A stretch of DNA of 64,000 nucleotides from Gongronella butleri (Eukaryota > Mucoromycota > Mucoromycetes > Mucorales > Cunninghamellaceae), in the NCBI GenBank assembly GCA_025201375.1, contig JAIWZP010000075.1, positions 1 to 64,000 of the forward strand, given 5' to 3'. Made by a program: the position numbers and the translations under genes. Positions 22,953 through 35,493 of the stretch are shown piece after piece (within the stretch, counting starts at the first letter, position 1; each line of letters opens with the position of its first letter). The notes under the pieces are model-generated. The model worked only from the letters and a program-made list of their open reading frames with translations. It had not been told where the DNA came from and made no database searches.

Positions 22953-23561
22953 AGCAGAGCTGCGTAAACAAGGGGAAAAGAGCAAGCAATTTTGGCATGA
23001 CGCGAGCAAGGTGGGTGGGAAACAAGTGTCAAACAGCGAATTAGCTTTGGACAGGATCACGTTACTATTTGGCGAGAGAGAGAGTGAGTGAGTGAGAGAC
23101 GCAGACATTTTTTTGAGGGATGTTTCTTTTGCAGCGCTTTTGTGTGTGCCTAATGCCTTGTTTTTTTTTTATCTTCGCCACACCTAAGCTTACGACACTT
23201 GGAGCCATTGGCCCAAGAAAAATAAGGGGCTGGCAATTGTTGATATTTAATTGTTAAACGCAAAAAAAAAGGGGGGTTAAAAAATAGGCATGCTTGCGTG
23301 CGTACTTGTCCGAGCTGTCCCCATGTCTGGCAAGAGCGGTAGGCCCCCCAGTGAATTTCCACTGCGCGAGTCAATTCCATGAAAAAAAGGAAATGGAGGT
23401 GTGCCTCTGTAGCCAAAGTGCATGAACATGACAAAAAAAGGCAATCGATCGACCTTGACCTGCTTTTTTTTTTTTCTTGCCCTCTTTCTCTCTTTTTTTT
23501 CTCTTTCTCTCTTTTTTTTCTTTTCCTTTTTTTCATTTTCATCTTCATTTTCTATTTTGCC
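22657..23561. other. Intergenic with long A and T homopolymers
   Basis: It holds an A-run of more than 30 bases near 22917, a GAGT-type microsatellite near 23080 and the T/C-rich leader of the next gene. No gene seen. Confidence 0.5.
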
Positions 23562-24215
23562 ATGTCGATGAAGTTGGAGCCCGATGATGATTTATGGTCG
23601 AATTCTGCGGCGGGCGGGGGTTCGAGTCTTGATTGGCCACCATTGTTGAACGACCCGTGTCTTGGAGCGCCTGGGCTGGATGGACATCCATCTGCGATGC
23701 ATCATCATCACGCGCCGCCGCCACCGGGGTCGCATCATCATCACACGCACGCGCACCACCATCATCACGCACATTCCATGGGCATGGCCGAGCCGCCGCT
23801 GATGTCGCCGCCAGCCACGACGCCCACACCAAGCATCCACACGACGAGCGCGTCGAGCGTGTCGGACCGCGCGTCCAGCACGGGCGCGTCGGCTACGAAC
23901 AAAAGTGACGCGTCTGCGTCCAATGGCACGGTGACCGCTGCACCGGGAGGCAAGGTGACGCATCCTGAATGGGGCGTGATGAAGGACCACGAATTCCATC
24001 CATTGGCACACAAGCATCAACGCGATCTCGAGAATTTGTACCAAACCAACGCCGTCCTCAACGATTTTTACTTTTGGCAGGCCAATCTCGGCGGCTATTG
24101 CATGGCAGACATGGTCCAAAACGTCGTTGTCTCCTCCGATCAGGTCTTTGTCCTCATGCGCAAAATCGTCGACGGCGCACCGCACCCGGGACGCAGGAAA
24201 AAGAAAAAAACGTAA
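23562..24215 (+). CDS. His-rich protein of unknown function
   Basis: Single exon, 217 aa, start at the first ATG after a pyrimidine leader. Residues about 46-74 are His/Pro-rich (HHHH runs alternating with PPPP), then a Ser/Thr/Ala-rich stretch. The ordered C-terminal part (about 135-205) contains aromatic-rich helices (HPEWGVMKDHEFHP, LNDFYFWQANLGGYCMADM). The end is a basic cluster (RRKKKK) that could be a nuclear signal. The ordered part looks genuinely coding, but no family is recognised. The His-rich region may simply be a nuclear-speckle-type low-complexity tract or bind metal; neither is shown. Confidence 0.6.
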   Translation: MSMKLEPDDDLWSNSAAGGGSSLDWPPLLNDPCLGAPGLDGHPSAMHHHHAPPPPGSHHHHTHAHHHHHAHSMGMAEPPLMSPPATTPTPSIHTTSASSVSDRASSTGASATNKSDASASNGTVTAAPGGKVTHPEWGVMKDHEFHPLAHKHQRDLENLYQTNAVLNDFYFWQANLGGYCMADMVQNVVVSSDQVFVLMRKIVDGAPHPGRRKKKKT

Positions 24216-24672
24216 AAAGAATTGCTGGTTTTTCTTTTTCTTCTTTCTCGTGCCCCACACTCCCTCCTTTTTCCTCACCTTTATTTTATCCTCTCTCTCT
24301 CTCTGTCTCTCTATTATAAATATTACTCTTTTATCTAGTCGTCTCAGCTCATCTTGTCCTCTTTTGTCAGTTTGTCCACAACCCTCTCCCCCTCCCCCTT
24401 ATTCTACTATTGTGATTTAAATAAAAAAAAAATAAGCAAATCCAGACGCGGATCATGGCATCCATGCATGGCGGCGCGGCAAGGCTTAGGCACCAAATGC
24501 TTTGAGCGAGGAGAAGGGGGATGATATTTTCTTTGTGTGATTCTCAGGGGTGTGCGTGCTGACGGGGAGAGGGGGGGCGTCCACCGAGAGGACAAAAGAA
24601 TTAAGGGGGACTGGACGGGACGTGTTTGGGTGGAGAGACGTGTTGATCATGAGCAGGGAGCAAGGGGGACAC

Positions 24673-24705
<33 letters not shown>

Positions 24706-25477
24706 CAAAATTTGGGCAAGAAGCTGCATCAGAGCACAGCAAAGGCGCGCGCCCCACTTGTCCCACATCAATTGCTCTTTGCTTGGTGCACGTCGCAAAC
24801 GACACCAATTCTCGCGCGCACCAAGAAGATGCAAGGCGGCAAATGTGCATGAATGAAATAAAACACAAAAAAATCATTGACCATCCGCATTGTCAATCTA
24901 GAAACGCACCTCAATTAGGTTTGAAAAAATAGGGGTGGGGACGCAGCGGGTCAGTCGGTTGCAACAAGGGAGAGAGGGAGGGCAAGAAGCGATTTTTTTT
25001 TTAGTGGGCGAGGGGTGACGCGTGCTGTTTCCGGCCATGGCGCGTCATTCCCCCCCCCCTCTTTTGCCCCCCAATTTCTACTCTCCCCACGCAGCCCCTT
25101 CCGCCCCTTGACTTCCCACCGCCCTTGGGCTGATCATTTCCTATTTGCATCGCAGCAAAGACGCACGCAAATGACATACCCAGCACAGTAATGGGAACGT
25201 GTCAATGCTTATTTTTTTATTGATTCATCATGGGATCATCCATCTGGGTATGCGAGCCCAGCTGTCGACTCTAATCCGAGTAAAAATGACACAAAATAGA
25301 CGAGGGAAAAAAAAAGGGAGGGGTGGACGCGCATGAACAATAAACAAGGGATTTTGACAAGAAAAAAAAAAAGAGAAAGGAATTGGTGTGGGGGGATGGC
25401 AAATGCGATGAAGGGTTGCGAGATGGAGGTGTGGGAGGGTTGAATTGGCTTGGAAATTGAGTGGAGAAAGGGATGGT
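24216..25477. other. Intergenic between convergent His-rich gene and RPB5
   Basis: 3' UTRs of two converging genes. It includes CT-rich microsatellite DNA near 24290-24310 and an A-run of about 30 bases near 24676. No further gene is supported. Confidence 0.5.
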
Positions 25478-25840
25478 TTAGATGCAGAGTCGGTAGCTGA
25501 CGTAGCGGCCGGCGGTCTCGCTCTCACGCAGGATTTTGACGACCTGGCCGCGCTTGAGGCCATAGTAGCGTGCAACGGGGTCCGAGTGCTGGATGCGGGG
25601 CAATTGCGAGTCCTTGAGTCGGTATCTTTGTAGCAGTGTCTTCTTTTCGTCGGCGGTCAAGACCTCGTGCTTGGGCACCAGCGTGTGATGCGTGATGTTG
25701 ACAAGCAGCTCGTTCTCATTAAACGACTCGAGCGTATGTTTTGATGGCAGCGACTGCATCACCTTGTTGGCCGATGGCGTCAGGCTCTGCTGGTACACGC
25801 AAATGCCCTTGGGGATCTGCTGCTGCGCCATGCGCTCCAC

Positions 25841-25878
<38 letters not shown>

Positions 25879-26441
25879 AAAGAAAAAGAAAAAAGAAAGA
25901 AAAAATCAGCATGCAATGGTTCCGAAGAATGACAACTGGCGCGTCGCGTCGCGCGCAGCACCATTTTTTTCCATTAGATCACGTGCCACGCTCCCAATTG
26001 CCCGTTTTTCCACACACACTTACACTCGTAGAGGCTTGACACCCACCGATCGGTCCTTGGGGAAGAACACAAGCAGCTGGTCCGTGGGATCGTCCTTTTT
26101 CTGCACGACAAACGTCAATTGATCACGGCTGGACGACAAAAAAAAAAGAAATGAGCATGTTTGACCCCTCCTCTCCCGTTTTTGACGCGGTCTGGGTGTC
26201 GTTGAATGCTTACTCAACATCGCCAGAGGGCGCAAAAGTGCGTTTGAACGTGTCGAGCTCCATCTCAAGCTCGGATTGCGACACAAGATAACCCTACAAG
26301 ATTCAAATGGGGGTGTCAAAACGTGTTTTGCGCAGTCGTGTAGCGTTTTTTCCGCATGTGCGCTCTTACTCTGTCGTGAACCATTTGATGTGTGGTGCGA
26401 TAAACACGCCACAAGCGAGTGGTTTCATTGTTGCCGTCCAT
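25478..26441 (-). CDS. RPB5: RNA polymerase subunit RPABC1 (Rpb5)
   Basis: Four exons on the minus strand (26441-26370, 26293-26214, 26128-26024, 25844-25478) give 207 aa, close to the usual 210-215. Rpb5 is shared by RNA polymerases I, II and III and sits at the downstream DNA jaw. The N-terminal jaw domain ([21 protein letters not shown]) and the highly conserved C-terminal assembly domain are both present: [52 protein letters not shown] and [11 protein letters not shown]. The last intron carries a long T tract just before the acceptor. It is transcribed divergently from RPT4 across 461 bases. Confidence 0.97.
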
Positions 26442-26902
26442 GGTAAGAGCGATTTGACAAGAAAAAAAAAGAAAAGAGAGAGAACAGCGGCAAGTATTCA
26501 AGAAAAAAAAAAATGCCTGGTGGCCTGCTCCACGAAAAAGTTGCTCCGCCCATTAAGCCACCGCCCACCCGGACCGCCGGACAATGCGCGTTTTGGCCCT
26601 TTTTTCTTGGAATAACACCGTGTCAGCCATCTACATGGCAATAGCAAGCACTCAGTCATCTTTTTGGATCATTTTTAATCCATTGGGTTGATTTCTTGAG
26701 CGAAAAAGGTGCATTCGGCTCGTTTTTTGTGCAATTCGGGTGAGAATTAGGCCCATTTGGCTGTGGCAACGTCACTCCTGCCGACCGAATGCGGCGGCGT
26801 TTGAAATAGGTGGTTGCGTATGCCCCCTTCGTTGCCCATTTTCGCTTGCGCGTTTGCCTTTTTCTTCTTTTTGCTCTTTTTTTTCATATTTAATCCGCAA
26901 CC
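26442..26902. promoter_or_regulatory. Divergent promoter region RPB5 / RPT4
   Basis: 461 bases between two opposite start codons of essential housekeeping genes. Pyrimidine-rich leader (from the RPT4 side) lies at about 26820-26895. No TATA box is obvious on either side, unlike several TATA-type genes in the window. Confidence 0.6.
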
Positions 26903-28488
<1,586 letters not shown>

Positions 28489-28662
28489 AAAGGCTATGCG
28501 CTTGCGTTTGGGTTGTTTCTTTTTTTTTCGTCAAATAAAAATACTCAAGATTAACTACGACCAACAGGATGCGAATTCATTTCACTGTTCGCGCCCAATC
28601 CATTGGTATACACTATACAGTAAGGGTGTATGATAAAATCACCACCATCTATAGTATCATAG

Positions 28663-29265
28663 AGGGATGTACAGTATTTCAAACATGTGATTGAAAGCTT
28701 GTTTGAAAAAGCTTGGTTTGACTCAAGCTCAAACATGCAAAATTTTATTTCAATCAAGCTCAAGCTTTTTTTTTTTGGTGTTTGAAAGAGTTTGAAAGCT
28801 TGAAAAAAATAATGAAGGTTCTACTACTGTACCTATGATGTTATATGATACGTACGTATGATATGATATGCTCTGAATTTTCATCATTTTGGTGGCGTGT
28901 TCTATCTTCAATTTTTTCTTGAGACTTTTTTTGCATTTTCAAGCTTTCGGAGATTCGGACAAGCTTTTCAATCAAACTCGGCTTGAAGCAAGCTTGAGCT
29001 TGAACCTTGAAGCTTGATTTGTCCTTTACTGTTGTATCATATGAGGAATTTCACACATTCACAGGGAGATCACAGACGTTCAGCATGGGTGATCAAGTGC
29101 AAAAATATTTTCAAGCTTTTTCAAGCTTTTCAAATTTCAATCAAGCTCGAAAAATCCGATGATTTCAAACGAGCGAGCGAGCCCAAACAGCTTTTTTTCA
29201 AACAAGCTCAAATAGCTTGTTAGAGTGAGCTTGAATTTGTTTGAAATATCATACTGTACATCCCT
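28663..29265. mobile_element. Short element with inverted ends, CAAGCTT-rich interior
   Basis: The left end (AGGGATGTACAGTATTTCAAAC, 28663-28684, given here as AGGGATGTACAGTA then TTTCAAAC) is the reverse complement of the right end at 29239-29265 (GTTTGAAATAT, CATACTGTACATCCCT), apart from a 5-base insertion. TA flanks both ends as a possible target duplication. The interior is AT-rich and packed with CAAGCTT/AAGCTTG words in both orientations, giving strong foldback potential. No open frame. Size (about 600 bp) and structure suggest a MITE-like non-autonomous DNA transposon; the TA flank would fit a Tc1/mariner-type source, but that is inference. Confidence 0.6.
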
Positions 29266-29738
29266 ATGCCGGCCTGCTCTGCCTCCAGGAAGTTTTTTAC
29301 GGCGTGCTCGGCTGCTCGCCCGCGAATGAAAAATATGTACATCACCACGGCATAAACTACAACCCAGCCAGTGCTCAAGAAGACGGACATGCCCGATTTT
29401 TTTTTGCACTCGAAAAGCCAAATGCCAAAAACCTCCAATTTTTACTACAGTCTCTGCACTTTCGATCCGACTCAGTCTGATGCAAGACAGGGCCTAAAAA
29501 AAGTATCTTTCAGACTCAATGGTATTTTGGTGCCACCCACAAGGTATTCGATCGCCGGCCCAGTCTGAGAATTGAAAATACTTTTTTCGCCCTTTGAAAT
29601 TTTGGCCTATCAAAGCGCGTTTATGCAAGTTCCGACAGCATAAAAAAATCTGACATCCATTTTTTTTCCCCCTTTTTTTTTTTTTTTACTTCTTTTCCCC
29701 CCTTTTTTTACTTTTACTTTCATTTTGAGAATAAAAAA
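29266..29738. other. Upstream flank of the Crypton gene
   Basis: No gene found. The last 100 bases are a T/C-rich leader ending just before the ATG at 29739. Confidence 0.45.
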
Positions 29739-32333
29739 ATGGCCAAAGCTAGCAAAGGTATGATCAGATTTAAATGATAAACGTGAACAAAAAACAGGAT
29801 CACCAATTTTTTTCCTTGTGATTATCTGTCAAATCAGCTACAAGAACCACAAGAGCCTCAAAAGCGGCCAAAGGCAAGGGACGTGCAGTGGACGCGCCCA
29901 AGGCAAGCAAAGGTACGATCAGAATTGTGATGCGCTTCGAGAAAAACAGGTTTACAACTTTTTTTCATTGTGATGATTATCTGTCAAATCAGCCAAAATA
30001 ACCAAAAAGGCGTCAAAAACCACCAAAGGCAAGGAGAAAGCAGTGGACAAGCTGTTGCAGGATGGTCAGGAGCGAATCCGACGCATGACGGAGCAAGTCC
30101 ACGACCACGTCGAGCAGAGGGGCAAGATTTTGGTTGAAGGACTGAAAGTTCAATCGGACAACACGCGCAAAAGCTACGAACCAAAGATCAAACAATTTCA
30201 GGTATCATACGTTTTTTTTTTTTTTTTAAATTCGACACGTGGCGCTGACTGGCGCACCCTTTTTTTCATTCAAGGACTGGTGTTATGAGCAATCGTACGA
30301 CGACGACCTGGTGACATCTGATAAGCTTGCTTTTTTTATCGAATTTGTCATTGACCGCGGCCACAAGCTGAAGAAAGCTGAGGATGGCTCGTCATTGGCA
30401 ATCTCCAAGCAGACGGTCGAGAGCTATGTCAAGGCAGTGTGTGCTCTTTACCGCGAGCAGCGCGATGCCGACAAGAATAAGGGGCCGTCGCCAAGGTCGC
30501 AGCTGGTCAGGAGCGTGATGGCCAAGTTTATCAAGGACAATACCAAGCGGCGCCTTGAGGGGCTGGAGGATCGCGGTGTAAACACAATCAACGACGGCTA
30601 CAACCGATCCAAGTTGGAAGAAATCGCCAAATATTTTATGGAGCGCGACAACATGGACGGTCTCCGTGACAAGGTGTGCTTCCTCATGAGCCATTCAATG
30701 CTGTTGAGGAGCCAGAATGCTCTGGGAATGCAATTGTCCTTTTTGCAAAGCTTCACCGTCCCAAATCAAGGCCCATCCGAGTTTTTGGGAATCTCAGCCA
30801 AAATCAATTATGGCAAACAAAACAGCCATGGAAAGGACGAATTCGGAAATTGCGTGCGCCACAGGAGTGCCAACGTGTGCCCAGTTGGAGCGGTGGCCAT
30901 ACATTTGTTTGCACGCTTCCACATTGCTGGCGAAGCGTTTCCGTGCTTTGAAAGCCGCGCATCGTGGTACAAAATTGCTCTTGTGCCAGTGTCCTCGGCC
31001 GACCCTACTGCATTGATGTCGTATGAAGCGCAGCGAAAGATGTACCAGCGCGTCATCAATGCTTGTGGGGTCGTGACAAGCGCCGTCACGCATGTAAACC
31101 GCAAAAGCGCTGTGAACATGCTGGCCGAGGACGGCATCAATTATGACGAGCTGCGTCGCATGGGCCGCTGGGCAGTCGATCGCATGACCGGCTGCTACAT
31201 CAGCAGCTACCCGCTCAAGGGCTTGAAGAGCATGGCCGATTTTCGCACTGACCAAGGCCAAAACTACTTTTTGCCGCGTGCCAGCATCGTTCCGCCCAAA
31301 GAGCTGCAAGACATGGTGTTTCCGACTGCCGAGGAGGAATTGAAGCTTGCGCGGGAGGCCTCAGTCAAGGAATTGGCTGTGATTTACTTCCTGGAAATGA
31401 TGGTCAAGCTCCGAGTCGTGTTTTTGCAGGTATGAAAGGGCACCAAGCATAGTGCGAGGATTCATCTGGGTGCGTGAAATAGAGCGTTTGCTTATTATTA
31501 ATCCTTTTTTTATGACGTAGGATGCTGTGGCCCTGAGGCAGCTTTACCCTGACCACTTTTTGTGGAAAAGCTGCCCGATCTTCAGCACGACCGCATTTCA
31601 AGACTTTGAGTCTCGCCTGTTGGAGCGAATGCGCCATGACGAGACGCGCTTCTCCTCCGGTGAGCGCCTGGCCCTAGCTCTGCCGCAATTGACGAGCATT
31701 CTGGACGACCGCACGTCTTTGATGCTTGGCCTGCTGAATTCCATCAAGGAATTCACCGACGCGGGCTTTGATGCTCTTGACGGGAAGTTTCAGGACATGA
31801 AAAACGATGGGATCCAGACGCGTCAGCTTTGGCAAGACATCTTTGCCCGAGGCCACGCGTATTTTTCGTCCGGTGCCACTCATCCACCCTCTTCCGTCCC
31901 AATGCCCCCTGCCACCGCGTCCACCTCTGCACCAATTGCATCAGCTGAGGCATCTTATTCGCCCGCGGCATTGTCCTCCGCTGAACCACCGTCATCCACG
32001 ACCAAGATCCCAGATTTCACGATGAATCGACACTTGCAGTCCATGGAAGGTGTGTGGCGAGAGTATGTCGAGCCTCAGCCGCCCCACATGACGTCCGTGC
32101 GCATGTTGGAGAAATCCTACGGGACAACTTGGCGCAAATCAAGCTCGGAGTCGCGCTTTTTCTTGCGCCGAAAAGAGCTGTACGACGCCATTGAAAAAAC
32201 AGCCGACGACGAAGGAATTGCGTGCCTTGAAGCCGCCAAAAACCACGACAAGCAGCGCAATGTACTCGGCTTCAGCCTGCCCAAGTATCGAGAGTACCTC
32301 AATCGTGAAAAGCGCCAAAATTGCGAAAAATAG
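29739..32333 (+). CDS. Crypton tyrosine recombinase (transposase)
   Basis: Five exons (29739-29757, 29838-29912, 29993-30201, 30275-31429, 31521-32333) give 756 aa. Domains in order: Lys/Ala-rich N-terminus (1-60); helical SAM-like DNA-binding region (about 100-220); tyrosine-recombinase catalytic domain; linker rich in Ser/Pro/Ala; C-terminal GCR1_C-type DNA-binding domain (MEGVWREYVEP, VRMLEKSYGTTWR). Catalytic residues are all present: Arg246 (MLLRSQ), Lys in NYGKQNSHGK near 282, His374-x2-Arg377 (THVNR), Trp400 (RMGRW) and nucleophile Tyr409 (GCYISSYP). This is the standard make-up of Crypton DNA transposons, which move through a circular intermediate. Reading frames are unbroken and all introns are canonical, so the protein may be functional, or the gene may be domesticated. 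Exon 2 with its intron looks like a tandem copy of the first exon/intron unit. Confidence 0.88.
29739..32333 (+). mobile_element. Crypton-type DNA transposon (minimum extent)
   Basis: The element is defined here only by its recombinase gene. Cryptons lack terminal inverted repeats and usually end in very short direct repeats, so ends cannot be fixed by eye. On the right, homology to the dispersed repeat family starts abruptly at about 32490, so the Crypton (or its flank) may have inserted into a repeat copy, which would put its right end between 32333 and 32490. Confidence 0.7.
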
Positions 32334-32489
32334 CTTTCTAGCCTTCCGATTTCATCACCATCGCCGCATCGCAGCACTAGTTTTTTTTTTTTTTTTTTTT
32401 TTTTTACGCTTTATGTATTGCGCATCATTTTTTTCTTTGATTTCTTGATTATTTTTGTTCTCTTTTAGATTTTTTTTTCAGTTTCACAA

Positions 32490-32975
32490 TAAAAACCGCG
32501 TCAGACGTCGAGTGACACGCGACTGTTCCTTGTCAAATCCATGCACCTGGGTTACCTTTTGCTATGGACGCGTCGGCGCGACTCTATGAACGCGTTTTTC
32601 CCGTGCAATTCGCGGTTGAAATAAAATGCAAAATCTTCAATTGCTCGTCATTGAACAGACAGATCCCGCCCCTTTTGGTTGTTTTCAGAGGTTTCTACAT
32701 GCGCTTCATCTTGTGTGCAAGTTTGGCAGAAATCTACGGACCTAATTTTCGATTTGTTCTCGGGCGCTCGAAACGGCATATTTTTGTTTTGCGTGTACCA
32801 TCCCCCCAATGGCTTGTAACAGCCACAAGTTGAGTTTTGCAAGTTGAGTTCTACTATGGTTTCTTGCTGGAATTTTCACGTTTCGACGCATTCCAGAGCA
32901 ATGCAGTGATGAATTGGTCGCCTTTGAGGCGATTTTTGAAATTAAAGGCATAATCGCGGGTAAGCACCAGCCATC
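32490..32975 (+). repeat. Dispersed repeat family, copy C (5'-truncated)
   Basis: Homology begins suddenly at AAAAACCGCGTCAGACGTCG (about 32492) and continues through ATCCATGCACCTGGG (near 32538), the GCAAGTTTGG region (near 32721) and TTTTGCGTGTACC (near 32787) to the CGCCTTTGAGGCG part near 32919. The 5' half present in copies A, B, D and E is missing on the side facing the Crypton. Confidence 0.7.
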
Positions 32976-33084
32976 TATTCTTTCAAGACATCCATTATTG
33001 CACACAGCACAATAGACACCTGTGGTTGATTGCCCGGCAACCACCAAATGACGCACAATCACGATGTTCGTTCATTTTAAGCGC

Positions 33085-33120
<36 letters not shown>

Positions 33121-35493
33121 AGTGCTGGGCTTGCGGGCCCGCAGGGCCCGCATAAAAAAAAAAGAGAGTATTTTAGGCTCAGTCCGATTGCCTGCCAAAT
33201 TGAGATCGGATCTCAGTCCGACTGGGCTTGTGCTTTACAAGATACCGTTACAGTATTTTGCATTCACCTGTCCTTCTGCATGGTCGACCCCGCTCAAAAA
33301 TGGCTGCATCGCATTCAGCGCAAAATTTGCAACGAAAAAGCTTAAAGCCTCGAAGCGCTAACGACCACTTGAAAAATTCAGGGGTCACTTCGGGGTCACA
33401 CTTTTCAATCTCAGAAAATACTTAATTTGGAAAATTTCGAACTCCGAGTGATCAATGCATCCCAAACAGGTAACTCCGACGACTTGCATTTGGCAGACGA
33501 AATGCCAGGTTGCCCCAACGTAGAAAAAATGTCCAAAGAGTGACGCATGAACTGCGATCGACTGAGAAAAGTGCCTACTTTGGGCAAGATTTTTTGCAAA
33601 AATTTAAGGTTTGACATTTCCAAATTTAGGTGCGTAAATTGCATGGATTTTTTTTACATACTGTATTTTTTTGCAGGTTTTTGTGCGCTGTAGAATGGGC
33701 TGCAAGCTGGTGAAATGACCGATGCAAAAAGTTAAAACCTTAGCTAGCGCCCTGCAACGCTGCAAGTCATCCCATTAGATGCTTTGCCCCCCTATTTTTT
33801 ATTAAATCTGAAATAAAAATTGAGGGTTGACTAGACAGTTGTCGAGCAAATCGTCATTGAATTTTTTTGTTGAAAAAGTGTATTTCCTCCGCCAGTTTTG
33901 ATTAGATCGCCGTGACACTTGTTTCATTCGGTGGAGACTCAGCAGCAGCATTTGACACATTAAAAACATCGTTGGTTACAGTACTTTTCCAGTTGTCGAG
34001 AAAAGCAAGTTTGAAAATTGATCCAATGTTTGGGCGACTACTTTTGCAAGCGGGCAAAGTTCATCCATCGGGCGAGCAAACAATCAGGAAATGACACCCG
34101 AGTGCGCGCGTCTCTTTCGATCGGTGCCATTTCACCGCGATGCACAAAATATTATTTTGAAAGGCTCGTGCCGGATTTGTGGAAATGTCAGAATAATTTT
34201 GGATTCATCATCTGCACATGAATGACTCGGTCGACTAACTCGACTCCTCCTGGTTTGAACGATTTTTCAAAAAGAGCCGCGTCGGTAAAACATTACTGTA
34301 TGTGTACACTTTTTTGGGCCACCCAACTACAGTATGATGATTTGTGGCATTTAATTCTGCATTTGTAAAATTGTCGATATTTCGAATTCATCTGCAAAAC
34401 GATCCAGTCAATAATCTTGGGGTTTCATGTTGTTGTGTTGTTGAATAAGGCGCGGCGAAATAGTCAAAGGACAAAGGTTGGGAGGCAATCGATTCATGAT
34501 TTGTGTTGGTCATCCATGATGATGGATTTGTGCCAATTCTTGAAAACGGCGCGTGCCACGAAAACGGCCCGATCAACATCTGGTTTTTTAATTTTTCTTT
34601 CAAAGAGAGACGCTGAAAAAGCCAAGTGGCAAAGTTAGGCGATGATCGAATCATGATTTTATGATACTGTACCGCGAAATGAATTTTACAAAAACGCGCT
34701 ATACAGCCAAATTTTCAGCAATGCCGTGCTTCCCGACAAACCACAACATGATTGACCTTTGGATTTTTATTTTTTTCTGAGAAGAGAGGAGGAGCAACAT
34801 CCACTACATGAAAAGTTTTGTGGAGCTGCGATGAGTCCTTGGTGACGAAATCTTTTTTTTCAAAAAGAGTGGGTCAGGTCAAAATGCATCTGGAGGGTCG
34901 CCCGCTTTGAGAGACTCAAATCTCTCAAATCCGTTTGGCGACCTACACATTGGACATCTGAGAGTCATATCATTAGGTGCGTTGTCCCCTTCTTTCTACT
35001 GTAAGCAAATCTGCAATAAAACTCGGGTGTCGATCAAGCTGATTTCGAGGAATGGACAATCAAAGCCAAATTTTAGAAAATGGAATTTCTGCATCACTTT
35101 TGGTCGTACGCTGGTGAAACTGGGTTCATCCGACAGAGAATCGAATTCTGCATTTGTTGTCACAACAGCGAGCAAATTGCGATCAAAGATGTTGCTGAAA
35201 AACTGGATTTTCTCTGCGAGTTTTGGCCATCCATCAATGAAACTGGTTTCGTTCGATAGACATTGAACAGATGCTTTCGACGTGTTAAAAGCGCCGTGTG
35301 CTGTGTTGTCCCATCGGTTGCCGAGAACATCGAGGTTGAAATATTTTGTACAACTCCAATGTGTTGTATGAAATGCAAATTGGCGGGGCCAGTTATGATA
35401 ATTATAAAGAAGGCGGGGTGATCGGCGTTTCGTGAATTGTCGTTTTTCTTTCTTGTTGTCCTCCCCCCCCCCTTTTTTTTTTTTTTTGCAAAG
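32976..35493. other. Gene-poor region with degenerate repeats
   Basis: No gene is supported. Seen here: an A-run block at 33086-33121; a perfect inverted repeat GCGGGCCCGCAGGGCCCGC at about 33133-33151; a doubled CTCAGTCCGA word near 33178 and 33211; and blocks sharing a TTTTGG...GAAACTGGTTTC...TTCGA...AGCA layout near 33895, 35096 and 35220, suggesting an old dispersed or tandem family. TATAAAG at about 35403 sits 91 bases before the next ATG. Confidence 0.45.
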
